64,000 bases of DNA from Mytilus edulis (Eukaryota > Mollusca > Bivalvia > Mytilida > Mytilidae): positions 38,988,733 to 39,052,732 of the forward strand of contig NC_092351.1 in assembly GCF_963676685.1 (NCBI RefSeq), read 5' to 3'. Under the pieces are notes generated by a model. It was given only the letters and a program-made list of their open reading frames with translations. It ran no database searches and was not told the DNA's origin. Shown in pieces: positions 34,607 through 46,712 of the stretch. The translations under genes were made by a program, and so were the position numbers. The first letter of the stretch is position 1; each line of letters begins with the position of its first letter.

Positions 34607-34658
34607 CATATTTGAAAGAAACGCAAATAAACAATCCGGGTGAAATTATAATATAAAA
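34607..34658 (-). promoter_or_regulatory. Candidate promoter and noncoding exon of gene 2
   Basis: On the minus strand a TATA-like TTTTATATTATAA (near 34645-34657) is followed about 45 bases later by a consensus donor ATG|GTAAGT at 34607. This could splice to the acceptor at 34017. Inferred only from signal sequences. Confidence 0.35.
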
Positions 34659-36077
34659 CAAACAGACAAGGAAGTAAAACTATTGTTGTAAATTGTTAAC
34701 ACGGTGTAAATAGGTCCAATCGGTAAAAGTATTCACAACCGATATTTTCAATTTTTGGAGATATTTTTTTTGATGGTAACGAGCCAGTAAATATACTACA
34801 TTCATTGCATTATTTATGTTTGTTTACGATGAGCACTTATCAACAAGCATAAAAGACTTGATATGTTACTAAAAGTAAACGAGCATCCTTTACTTCAAAA
34901 AAAGAATTTTAGTAACTAGGGATTCGGTTATATAAAAAAATATATTTTTTGACTAACAGTTGCGAAAATTTGGCGTCTATTAAGCTGTGTGCGAGATGTA
35001 TTTACTTGCAGCCAAGTCTTTTTTTTTTTTAGGAATGTTAATATTTTGATGCTCCAGGAGAGAGTTTTACAATCTTTGCAAACTTATAAACACTGACAAC
35101 AACCCTTTCGGCGCTCCAAATGCATCCTAATGTAAGTATAAAAGTCTGCCCCTTTCCAACATGCAATTGATTTTAAGTCATAAAAGTGACAGTCTAAATT
35201 TCCTGCGCTTCATCATCTGATAAACTATGAAAACAATATACATGTAATGACTTAAACCCAGTGCGATACACACACATCTTAAGTGCTTAACGGGGTGTGT
35301 ACGATTTGTACAAACTTACAAAATTGAAATAAACACAGTTTGGGGTTTGTCAATCCTCTGTCCTTCTGTGTATGCCATGAAGAAGTGACTCGCGTATTGC
35401 AGGCCTCTACATTATTATTTTTTTCTAACTTGTCGGACAAGTTGCAAGAAAATCAACTAATATTGCATACCAAATTATTAGCCAGGTGTCTAAGAAGACG
35501 AATTTGAAGCAGCTAAACATCATTTTTTTTTCTATTTATGAAATCACATATGTAAAAATAAACATCCAGTCGCTGTCAATGATTTTCTAAAAGAAATTGA
35601 AATGATTGGACACAGATTACGAAGAGAACACAATATTCAACACTGACTGCAAGCAATACAGTTTTCGAGTGATTAATATAATAAATAACACAATGTTGAC
35701 TACTGCACCCGAAATCTGAGACTTTCCGTCTTGAATTTTCTTGTGTTTGGTATTTTTGTTGTTTCTTTTTATTAGAATACCGCCTTTCATTTATTACAGC
35801 GACATGCCACATGAAAACTGATTTTGAATTACGTAAAATTACAGCATATTTACGCATGTATCAATTTCGTAAAATTACTTGTTGCACGATAACATCAATA
35901 TTTGTTCAGAATTAAAGTCATATACAGTAAACATTGTAGATTGTTATTTATAAAGAACAAATCGAATTTCTGTAAAGCCTGTCATTTAATAGATATCAGG
36001 GGGAAACTTGATTACAATCGCCACGCACACAATTTTTGCTTGCAGTTGAATGTTAAATATCTTAAACTATTCAATGC
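34659..36077. other. Intergenic, no gene seen
   Basis: AT-rich. Short open frames (for example 35576-35857 minus and 35902-36090 plus) have no recognisable domains and no supporting exon signals. Confidence 0.45.
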
Positions 36078-36689
36078 CAAAATTCACTAGCCGGACAATC
36101 AACAGTTTTTTCGATTAACACTTTACGTACAGTGTGTATGTGTGTTTCCTATAAATATATATACCAGGAAGTCAACTTTAAACTATGTCAAGTGATAGAT
36201 AAACCAGACAAATGTGTACAAATATAGATATATAATTTATGTTATATATTACATAGATTGAAAGATTTAGTTCGTTCAACTGTAATTCTCATTTATTGTT
36301 AGAAAATGACGGTTAAAAGAAAAACTTAGTTTACAGCGTATAAGAAAAACCTTAGAACATGTAGAGTTTGGAATATAAATTAAAAAAAAACATATAGTAC
36401 ATGATGATGTTATCGTTCAGAATATATGAGATTTGGATTGGAACGCAAAATATAAAAGAAAAAAACAAGATAATTTTTCTCGGAGGAAGTGTTCTAGTGA
36501 TGTACATGTATCATGGTTTTATTCCAAAATAAACTCGTGTATAACGGGTTTACATGTGTTTCAATTTATATTCTTTTCCTTCCGGATTTTTGAATAAAAT
36601 ATTCATGTCCAATGAAATTATAATTTGTATAACATAAGGTAGAATGGTGCGATTGCTAATAGACTAACAGAAGATGATATAAACCAATA

Positions 36690-36870
36690 TAAGACAATAA
36701 CAATCAAAACCAAGGAGTAAACAAAGACTCACAAAACCAAACGACATTTACATAAACAGTTATAAATAATAATTAAGAAACAACACGAACTCCACTAGAA
36801 ACCGGGAGTGAAATCAGGTGTTGCGGAAGGGTAAGCATTTCCTGCACCGTATACGGCACCCGTCGTGTCA
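36690..36870 (+). repeat. Repeat family R2 fragment
   Basis: Contains CACGAACTCCACTAGAAACC, GGGAGTGAAATCAGGTG and CGGCACCCGTCGTGTCATT, the distal half of the family. Confidence 0.65.
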
Positions 36871-37439
36871 TTTCTTTGTTCAGTTCGGTAATGATAAATC
36901 ACCCTTGTATACCATTCAAAAAAGAAATGCTTTATTGGATTTATAAGAGTGTTAATACTTGTATCTTGAATGGAAATTCTACATTTACTAAAAAAAGATA
37001 TTCACTTAAAACATGGACAGTCAATAGACCACGTTCGAGTTGTATATTTCACCGGGGAAAAAACCATGTCAGTTATTCTCGCCTTTAAGACGTTACTTAC
37101 ATAAAAGAGGCCACCACCTTTATTCCTGTACTAAGAAAGTTCATTAAGCATTTCGCGATTATGCTAGATTATTCCGTAGGTACCGAATCACAATTTCCAA
37201 ATAACAACAGTGCTGATAATCAATTATAAGAATTAAATTTGCCGAAGAATTTTTGTAATATATAATCATAATTTTTCAACCGCTTGCTCAACATGGGAAT
37301 AAAGTGAATATGTAAATATGTCCCTTAATGAACGAATGATGTTCACTCAAACCAAAGTTTTTGACGGAGTTGCAACGAACCCGAAAATGGTCTATTTCTT
37401 CGAGATAGATAAATAAAAGCCAATTGATCACAATTATAG

Positions 37440-38165
37440 TTCCTTCCAGTACCATTAAAGTAAGTATCGTGTATGACCAGTTTTCGGTGAAAAGACTGCT
37501 ACGCATCTCCTCTTCATTCCTGTTGGAACATTTGTCGGAGTTGATCAAGGATCAGATTCGAGGGTTAACGCTGACGCACATGTTTATTCAGTTATTTGCA
37601 TGTTCAATAGGATTCAGGTCCGCTGATTTGGAAATCCAAGGTAGCAAATTGTTAAACTCGCTGTGTGAGATCTAGTACTGTATTGCTGAAATAACTCCCT
37701 CTGTCTGTCAATAACATGCTTGCTGTGAGAATGGAGAATTTCGTCTCTACCTTGAAGCGGTTGAATTACCCGGAACAAGTATCTTTTCTATTTTACAGTC
37801 ATTAGAGATAGCTACCCACATCATGACATTTCCTCCACAGAAACTATGTACTTCTTTGATTCACGAGGATGCGAATTGTTCGTTCATGCAATGGTAGACA
37901 TAAGTTCTTCTATCACGTTTCTTAAGCATAAAACGAGTCTCATCACTGAACTAGATCTTTTGTCCTGTGCAGAATGTCCAGCCCCTGTTTTTAATTTTGA
38001 AATTATCAATATCACCCATCTTAGTAGCAATATACCAACTTCACCTTCATTCGATATTCAAGAGCTTATAGCTGCTACTCTGACATTGTTCAACGTCACC
38101 AGTGTCTGAGCAGAAAGTTGATTAACCAGGGTGTATGTCAAAGAACGTCTTGGATTTTTTTCTAA
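37440..38165 (-). pseudogene. Decayed Tc1/mariner transposase
   Basis: On the minus strand fragments in shifting frames give FSDETRFMLKKRDRR, GGNVMMWVAIS, a VPGN block and LPWISKSADLNPIEH. In Tc1-like enzymes these are the first Asp region, the GG.VMVW motif and the SPDLNPIE block holding the third catalytic acidic residue. Stops and frameshifts (for example after MNEQFASS) interrupt the reading, and the middle Asp (QDN) block is degraded. Inactive remnant. Terminal repeats were not located. Confidence 0.8.
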
Positions 38166-39909
38166 AATATTTCATTTGGAGATATCAAGACCTTGTTGAC
38201 AAATATTCCGTATTAACTTCACAAGATACACTATGGTCTTGAAGTTTAGAATGTATGTACTGAAATTGCTTATCATCTTAACTACGTGTTATAGAGGTTT
38301 TTTTTAATTTTTCTTTGAAAAGTATTGCTTTTATTGTTTAGTCTGTTTTTTCGACAACAACTAAACTACACACTCATTCGGGGCAGAATAACATATATAT
38401 TACGCACTTTGTGCAACCAATATTCTATTTTATAATAAGGAACAGTTGTTATCCCAATAACGTCTAGTGGTTTTTTTTCTGAATATCATGCAATGGGTGC
38501 CCTTTTTTTATATAAAATACTGTAGAGCAAGACAATTTTATAATTTCTCATCCAGTCTCGGAGTTATGTTTTTTTTTTTTGTTATTTACAAATTGCAATA
38601 CATATTGCTTGATGTCGTACGGTGACATTACCAGCTGTACAATACAATAGCTGACATTTACTGTTTGATCTTTTATGTAGGAATGTATTGAAAGTATCTA
38701 ATTTGCATTCATACATAACGTGTCCTTATTCATAAAGATAGAAAGTTGGCTTTTATCAATTGATACGACTGATACGTTTGTGTTCAGAAAAGAGCTTTGA
38801 TAAAAGGTTAAAAAATAAACAAATAAGGTTTCAATTATCAGTGGTTAAGCAGTTTAGATCCCAATCGTGACAATCCATCTATAAAATATTGTCTTAATGT
38901 ACACACAATTCATCATTGAATAACCCTTTTAACAAGATAATATTTCATTCAATTTATGTATAAAATATCGTCTGTTTATAAACAAAATTGCATATGGCAA
39001 ATTGTCCTTCTCTGAACATGATTTCAAAGATACGGAGAAAATATCATGAAACAAAGTCATACAATATCGTCTTAGGGAGAATATTCGAACGGACAATGCG
39101 TTGCGTAACAAGATATCTTGTCATTAAAAAGAAAACAGAACTACCGACTTGAATATAATCGTTATGTACATAGTTTTCTTTCCTTAATTATGGTTGAGTA
39201 TCACGTCTACTGTTCGAAAATAACTTAGGTAGTTTAATATCGAAAATCACTAGCATGCCAATCAACAGTTCTGCCGATTTACACTTTACGGGCAGTGTTG
39301 ATGTGATTCATATTATTTCTTTACCAGGATGTCAACTATGAACTACCCAAAGTCACACACAGTGATAGATATACCAGATATATATGTACAAATATAAGCG
39401 TATAACTTATGGTAAATATAATATAGATTGAGGGATTAGTTTGTTTGATTGAAATTTTTATTTATTGCGAGAAAATGAATGACAGGTGAAAGAAGGGTAT
39501 TTTACACCGTATGAGAGAGATCTACGAAAATATAGAATTTTGAAATATAAAAAAAAGTCCGGTATATGATATCGATACAAATATATCAGAGATTTTGAGT
39601 GGAAGGGATAATTTTAACAATATTTAAAGAAAACCATGTTTTAGAATTTTTTTTAACCTACATCGTATAATTAAAATTATAAAAAGATCAAATATCTTCC
39701 TTATTATTTCAGCTTGGAGGTAGGAAACAAGCATACATTCTTTTCATTATATCTGAATAAATGGAAAATACTCTGAACTTAAACGGTGCTTAAGTAATAG
39801 CCAAATGTATCAGAATTTTAATGGCTTAAACTATGCTTATATGTAACCTTTTCAATGTGTTAGGGTAGCCATAATACTAATGGGAAGTAACGTACGTGCA
39901 ATTAGTTAC

Positions 39910-40150
39910 CAGGATTATGATTGAATACACCAGATGCGCGTTTCGTCTACATAAGACTAATCAGTGACGCTCAGATCAAAATATGTATGAAGCCAAACAA
40001 GTACAAACTTGAAGTGCATTGAGGATCCAAAATTCCAAAATAGCTGGTACAGAACCGTATTTGACATACGGATGGTCAATTCTATGCCTATTACAGCAAA
40101 GCTGGCGAAGACCAATACTGCTTCTGTGTACAATAGTTCATTCTGAGACA
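39910..40150 (-). repeat. Repeat family R4, reverse copy
   Basis: Carries the complement of GACGAAACGCGCATCTGGTG and of TGATCTGAGCGTCACTGAT, as in 22560-22800. Confidence 0.7.
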
Positions 40151-40489
40151 TAATAGAAAAATTGAAATTGATGGTTTATTAAAGCTTTTTTCTGCTACTC
40201 CAAAAACTAGAAAAGTATTGTGTGGTTAAAAAATCATCAGTCAGTAAGTTATGTAACTTATAGGGCAGCACTTCTTAAAACCTCCTTGCTGAATATGCCA
40301 ATTAGTTTTTTTACTTCTGGTCATTAAAAATTCGACATAGTGTTTTTCTGTTTGCCTTTTATTATGTATTTTTCTTTGCATCGGCTTTGTCATTATTATA
40401 AATTAACTGTTTACAAAGCTTTCATTTTTTGAAATCCTAAGGCTTATCTTACTCAGGATTAGATGATTTAAGCTGTATATGGCGAAACT

Positions 40490-40640
40490 TTGATGACCTT
40501 TTGGTCCTCAATGCTCTTCAACTTAGTTCTTTGTTGAGTATTTTTATTTCTGTTTTATTCGAGCGTTACTAATAAGTCTTTTGTAGACGAAACGAACGTC
40601 TGGTCCACATACAAAATGTCTGTCTTGGTATCTTTGATGA
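40490..40640 (+). repeat. Repeat family R4 fragment
   Basis: Contains GTAGACGAAACGAACGTCTGG and a final TTGGTATCTTTGATGAG. Confidence 0.65.
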
Positions 40641-42551
40641 GTTAATTTGTATATACATATTGATATGGGATGTCTGTAAGAAAGTACGTAAATTATATTT
40701 AAAGTCGGATTACATGTACACACTTACAGAGACATGATCTCTTTAACCGAATGTATATACACCAAACTGCATCGTACACTGTATATGTACACACCTGAAG
40801 TTAAATAGATGTACTATTTTGTTAATTATATGTTACTTTATATCATTCCGTTAAACAGCTCATATCTTTTGGTATGTATATCAGAGACATATTATGATAC
40901 ATTTGGTTATTACATTAAGAATAGTCTCTGTATATATTCAACCAGACTTTATATTCATATTATTTGTTGAAAGTTCCTCTATGAAGTTGTCAACTCAGTG
41001 CACAGGCTAATGCGGCCTGACGATAGATTTCTTCATTTTTACAGTGTCAATAAGCGTCGAATATTTTATCTGCCGATGATATTTGTAAACATTTCCCAGA
41101 AACACCAAATAAACAGAAAATTCACTTCGAATAAGCCGCAGTTAGATCTTGTTGATAATGATTATGTTTTATGGTTTATGAAGCATATGAAATAATGGAA
41201 CTCCCTGGAGTTAAATGGCAAAATAATAGCAATCAACTATTGCGGAATCTTGTCATCATATTTGGAATATTTGGCTTTAAAAAAAAAACCTGATATATGG
41301 TTACCAAAACCTTCCATATATGCAAGGAGTTGGATGCAAAGTGTGCCCGTGACAAAAAAAAAGTTCGGACTATTCTTAATGTAATTTCTGCATCAAATTT
41401 CTTCAACATATTATCAATATAGCAACATCACTTACGTACGGAGTAAACGTATCTCACCTTTTACGATCATCAAGAGCTTTAAGTTGCTACTACAACTCGC
41501 AACTCTACTTGCAAATCGGTGACTGATAAAAAAAATAATGAACCCTGGTTTTGTCAACGAATGTTCTCTTTTTTCTAAAAAAAATAAAACCCCATCGGAA
41601 AGTACCAAGACATAAAAGATAAATATTTAGTATCACGTGCATTAATGTTTCTTTTGGCCGTATGACTTTTGACTTGCCTCAGTCATTATGCATTCGGCAA
41701 TCAGTCTTTTGAATTTTCAACTTTTGTTATAACTTGTGTAGTGTTGACTGGTAGATCCGAATTATTTTCTGTTATAATAGAAAAACAAAAGATATGGTGT
41801 ATCAATCCATGACACAAAATCAGTTCATGCACAACAATAGAGACAAAAGACACAAAAAGCTAGTACAGCTCTATTTTAGGCCTTCAACACCGAGCAAAAA
41901 ACCCTCACATTAATGCAAGTTAAAGATCGCTCCGAGCATCGGCTAGGTCGGAATTGTTTGCTTACACAATTTGGATAAACATTGTAGGACGTAAAACCAC
42001 CAAATCAGGGAAAGTAAAAAAGAAAAAAAACATAAAAGTAATACAGGACCACACAATTTACCCCAAGAATAGATGAGTGTCATATTTTCAAGATAGATGG
42101 TCGTGGTCACGAACCTTTTCACCATTCAGATCTTCACCACAGATGTGACTTCTAACACTCAACTTAGTATGTTTCGTGACTTCGTCAGTCATTGGTTTTG
42201 GGTCATTATTCTTTTTGATCTTTGCAATTACCAACGCTTTCGATCCATTTAACTCACAAATTCTGAAACTTCGTTTTCACTTCTCGACAGATTGTTTTTA
42301 CTCCCCACCATCACACTAGACATAGTAACACAGTTCTAATGGTGTGTAAATTTAGTATGGCTAAGTGTAGATGCGGATAGATTAGATTGACATGTATTGT
42401 TTTAGTGATAAAGTTCTCATAGTCAGCGTACAGAACAGACGTCACACGGCATGTCGATACTTCGACTTCTTTTTTGGGAAGATTATATTTGAAAACAAAA
42501 CTTTATGACAAAAGAGATGATTTCAGCTTTCCAATTTTGAATTTTTGATTT
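40641..42551. other. Intergenic, no gene seen
   Basis: No recognised exon or repeat. The plus-strand frame at 40998-41195 has no known motif and no ATG in a good position. Confidence 0.4.
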
Positions 42552-42776
42552 CTAAGCAGCAACATTCCAGCAGCACATGCATACGGTGTATATATTTCCC
42601 AATTGATACGATATTCCCGTGCTTGCATTTCCTATCATGATTTTCTTGATAGAGGGCTGCTGCTCACAAGTAGCTATTACACCAAGAGTTCCAAATGGTG
42701 AAGTTGAAATCATCACTTCGTAAATTTCACGGACACCATCACGAGTTTGTTGACCGTTATGGAATAACCGTTTCAC
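42552..42776 (-). other. Possible orphan exon, 74 codons, unidentified
   Basis: The frame reads like real protein, with balanced codons and few low-complexity runs (NGQQTRDGVREIYEV, ISTSPFGTLGVIATC, then IGNASTGISYQLGNIYTVC), and ends in TAG. It has no ATG at its start, and I do not recognise the family or see a clear acceptor. It could be an exon of a decayed gene or chance. Confidence 0.25.
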
Positions 42777-42867
42777 AAATGATAACGGATATGTTTCTTA
42801 CGTCGTAACTACAATCCCCTTCCCTTTCATGAATGTGACCTACCGAATTAGACTATTTACCGGATTT

Positions 42868-43312
42868 GTAATCACATAAGCAACACGACGGATGTCACAT
42901 GTGGAGCAGGATCTGCCTACCCTTCCGGAGCACCTGAGATCACCCCTAGTTTTAGGTGGGGTTCATGTTGTTTATTCTTTAGTTTTCTTTGTTGTGTCAT
43001 GTGTACTATTGTTTATAGATATAGGAAGATGTGGTGTGAGTACCAATGAGACAACTCTCCATCCAAATAACAATTTGAAAAAGTAAACCATTATAGGTCA
43101 ATGTACGGCCTTCAACACGGAGCCTTGGCTCACACCGAACAACAAGCTATAAAGGGCCCCAAAATTACTAGTGTAAAACCATTCAAACGGGAAAACCAAC
43201 GGTCTAATTGTTTGTCTGTTTGTCTTTTTAATTTTTAGCCATGGCGTTGTCGGTTTATTTTCGATTTATGAGTTTGACTGTCCCTCTGGTATCTTTCGTC
43301 CCTCTTTGACAG
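42868..43312. repeat. R2 interrupted by an R1 copy
   Basis: R2 in reverse runs from about 42868 (CATAAGCAACACGACGG region) to 43010. An R1 copy of the GTGTGAG subfamily occupies 43023-43203 on the plus strand. R2 in reverse resumes at 43215 and ends in the complement of GATACCAGAGGGACAGTCAA near 43300. The order shows R1 inserted into R2. Confidence 0.7.
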
Positions 43313-44129
43313 TGCAATTTGCTATTACTAAAAAACTGGATAAAAAATTTGACATTGTCTTGCCCATAAGTATTTTTTCTTATAAAAAGAAAGGCAACCA
43401 AGATATTTGCACTGATCTTTTTGCAGAAACATTACACACAGGGAAGATCTGACACGTTCCATTTTTTTACAATAGATCATTCTGCTTTTTTTCTTAAGTG
43501 AATTGATTCACATTTTGTGATGCCGAGACCATTCCTATCTTTTAATATAGTATCTGTTTTGTCCATTCTCGATTTATGATGATTTATATTTGTTAACCTC
43601 ATCATCCTCGCGCTGGTCTATGATTGGAAACTGTCGCATTGGCAATTGTACACCATCTCATTATTTTAGTACAAATAACAATATCATTTGATATGAAAAT
43701 CATTGTATTTTGAAATACAGAATGGAGCATAAATAACTGGAAACCTGACTAGACAGTTGTCAACTTCTATTTTATAGAATAGATTTCTGTCTCAAACAGC
43801 ATCAAATTACAGTGTTTAGCGTCAATATTTTACAATAGCATTGGTACCGTTGATGAAACTAGAATTTTTAAATAATTCCTTGTTATTAACACCACACCAT
43901 GTATATTAAAATAATTTAGTTTTAGATGTTATCTCGTCTCATTGACTTATACCCAGCGTACCATTTCATGCGAATTTCTAAAAGTTTAGAAAATAACATT
44001 TGTAGTTTTGTCAGCAAACTAACAGATTCAAACGCATCTTATATCAAAGTCAAACTAATACAAAAACAAAGAATCACGAGAATCATGAAATAACTGTTCA
44101 TATCAGTGCAAAAATTAGATAAATTGCAA

Positions 44130-44410
44130 ATGAAAGAGGATATATATAAGGCCAACAGTAGTATACCGCTGTTCGAAATTGATTCAATCGATTGAGAAAA
44201 AAAAAACAAATCCGGATTACAAACTAAAACTGAGGGAAACACATGGAACATAAGAGGAGAACAACGTCACAACAGAACCACTGAAATGCAACATACACAG
44301 AAACGAACTATAATATAACAATGGCAATTTTCCTTACTTGATACAGGACATTTTAAGAACAAATGGTGGAATGAACCTGATTTTGTGGCTAGACAAACCT
44401 CCCGCGTTTT
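44130..44410 (+). repeat. Repeat family R3
   Basis: Runs from GGCCAACAGTAGTATACCGC through AAACACATGGAACATAAGAGG to TTTTGTGGCTAGACAAACCTC. It is the fullest copy in the window. Confidence 0.7.
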
Positions 44411-46212
44411 ACCACCTATATCCGATACTAATAGCTTCATAATTTAGTCATCATATAAAGTTTTATTTATTCAACATATTTGAAAAAAGAGATGATTCAA
44501 ATGAAAATCTTCTTGGCTTTGTTTTGTGTAGCGCTATTCTAGCAACTCTTGTGTTGTTGCTTATAAAGAAATGTTAGAACTGAGAGTTGAGTTTAAGTTT
44601 ATGTTTGTCCTTATTGGATATCATTGTCTATGTTGACTACGCGTATATTCTATCGTCGAAGTCACAATTGTTTGATTTTTTTCCTCGGTTAAGAATTCAC
44701 CGATGTACCCATGAAACAGCCATGTTTGCAAGGTATGACAACAAGAACAAATTGCCCATACTAGAACATAAACTGGTCACTCACACAGTTGTAATGTTTT
44801 GTTTTATTTTATTTTGTTTTGTTTTGTTTTGACTTTTTTTTTTTGGGGGGGGGGAGATTCTAAAAGATAGCGTTGCTCGGTCCTATCGTCTAACAGTGTA
44901 TGATGTCACCTTGATATATTTTTTCTGGCTTTTTGAAGAAAAGAAAAATCAGCTTTTAATGATTTTATTTATTTCCCTGCATCGACAATTTATTTTCAAA
45001 TGAAGAGCATCGTTGGCAGTGTCAAAATCTCTATGGACAAACTCTCTGAAAAACACAACAATATTACGTTACAGACACATGAAAATAACTATAAATCTAA
45101 AATCGAGATCACATGGCATATGTATAGGTCAGAAAATATTTGTCAATTATAAGAAACATAAACTAGTATTGTATTGGACCTATGTCTGTTGATTCTATAA
45201 TTTGATAAAAGTAGGATCTTTTGTTCGCATTTTACGATCAAGCAGAATGATTTATTGTCAAGTCAGTCCGTCCCATATATGTTAACTTGTCCATTATTGA
45301 AGATGTGCTGAAATGATGATATATATCAGAATATCAGATTCCAAGTAGAACAGTCACACATGATTCCATATGGGCTAATAAATAAAATTTAATATAATCT
45401 GAATTTGAATGTATACATTATCATCAACTTAAAATATCAGATATCACAATATTAGACCAAATAATTTAATAGTCAATTAATGGTAAAAGAAAAATAACAA
45501 GACATTATTGAACAATATAGTGAATCCATAGTATAATTGGGTCAAATACCCTAAAAAAATATTTTCGGGAAAAATTTGAATATATAAGGAAACGTGATAA
45601 TAACTTAAAGATAAAAGTGAAGAAAATAGAAAAAAAAAAACAGTTACAAATTTATGTTGATATTTGGTAGTTTTTTTTCTAATAATCTATTACATCAGCT
45701 GGATCGATTATTATATCGATTTATACTGAGAAACACAGCATCATTAATATATAAATAATCATTTGAATACTGTACGAAATCATTTATGATTCTTTGAAAA
45801 CTGGCAATTTGACGTCATCGATAAGAAAATGTTTGAATCGTTGGTATATCATGGCTTTTTGTTTTTACATTTGTCCACAGTGAACATTTGGACAGCGTAA
45901 TTCTCTCAATTTTGACAAGACAATTGCTGGTTTAAGAGAGTCCAAATTGCCAAGTTGTCAGTTATTACATAAATGAATGTTTAATAGCAACCAAAATATT
46001 GATTTGCTAAAATGTTATTATAATTATTATTTTTAATTTACAACTGTTCTTATATTGCACAATGTGAGTAAGACAATCAGTTATAGTAGCATAAAAATCA
46101 TCTATAAATATAACCATATCATGAACTTGTGTGACTTGACATTAACAGCTTACATTATATTTAAGAGGAAGAGGACCACGGAGTTTAATCTTAAATAAGA
46201 ACTCATTTTTTG
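44411..46212. other. Intergenic 3' of gene 3, no gene seen
   Basis: AT-rich. It includes a TTTTG-rich run ending in a poly-G tract at about 44834-44854. No exon recognised. Confidence 0.45.
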
Positions 46213-46218
46213 TTTATT
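46213..46218 (-). promoter_or_regulatory. Poly(A) signal of gene 3
   Basis: AATAAA on the minus strand, about 64 bases past the stop codon at 46282. Confidence 0.6.
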
Positions 46219-46281
46219 TTTATCAATATTTTAAAGAAAAAAGATGATATCATAAATCATGACAAGACAAAATAGATATTC

Positions 46282-46712
46282 TTAAATTGGTACAACATAC
46301 ACGATTAGTGACGTCATTGGTAAATTTTTGCACACAGATATTTTAAATCCACTAAACTCGACATCGACTGTACTACATGTAATCCGATTATAAAAAACAG
46401 AGTTATTACAATTAGTGTTAAAAGATTTGCCTAAATATAAAGCAGTGTTATTTTCAAGACATGCATCATTTGTTGATTGTGAGCAGTATGTGACCTGTCC
46501 TGAAGTCTTCGTCATGTATAAGGTGTAGTTAAATATCATCTTTTTCTTAACGGAAATAGAATATGTCCAACTAAAAGCTAAATGAAGGATAACACTTACT
46601 CTGGGATACTCGCATATGTAGGCTAGGTCATAATTATGACAATTATGTGACCACCAATTCCATTTATTGTTTTGAAAGTCTAGTCTCAAACATGAATTAG
46701 AACTCCTAGAGC
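46282..46712 (-). CDS. Gene 3 exon 6 (end of lectin domain and C-terminal extension)
   Basis: 431 nt, acceptor AATTATTTCAG, stop at 46282. The first 113 nt complete the lectin domain (SCLRLDF, WNWWSHNC, YICEYPR). A perfect donor-like AGA|GTAAGTG follows at 46600, in phase 0, but no partner exon was found and the frame stays open. The read-through sequence has KMIFNYTLYMTKTSG, five Cys and three N-glycosylation sites, so it is taken as coding. An alternative isoform ending differently is possible. Confidence 0.65.

Larger units (their letters stand above)
36078..39570 (+). repeat. Diverged direct repeat pair (36078-36400 and 39240-39570)
   Basis: Both copies run from CACTAGC and CAATCAACAGTT through CACTTTACG, CAGTG and AGTGATAGATA to a GGAATATAAA/TTGAAATATAAA end. 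They are about 3.16 kb apart and clearly mutated. They enclose a dead Tc1-like transposase. This could be an old segmental duplication or two solo repeats. Confidence 0.55.

Noticed and set aside
37846..38109. 87-codon plus-strand frame
   Set aside because: It is the antisense of the decayed Tc1-like transposase.
36078..39570. LTR retrotransposon reading of the direct repeat pair
   Set aside because: The copies are strongly diverged, and no TG...CA ends, primer site or retroviral-type frame is seen between them; only a Tc1-like remnant.
46573..46600. 28-bp intron after the lectin domain (GTAAGTG to CTTTTAG)
   Set aside because: Too short to be spliced in an animal gene, and joining it breaks the frame.
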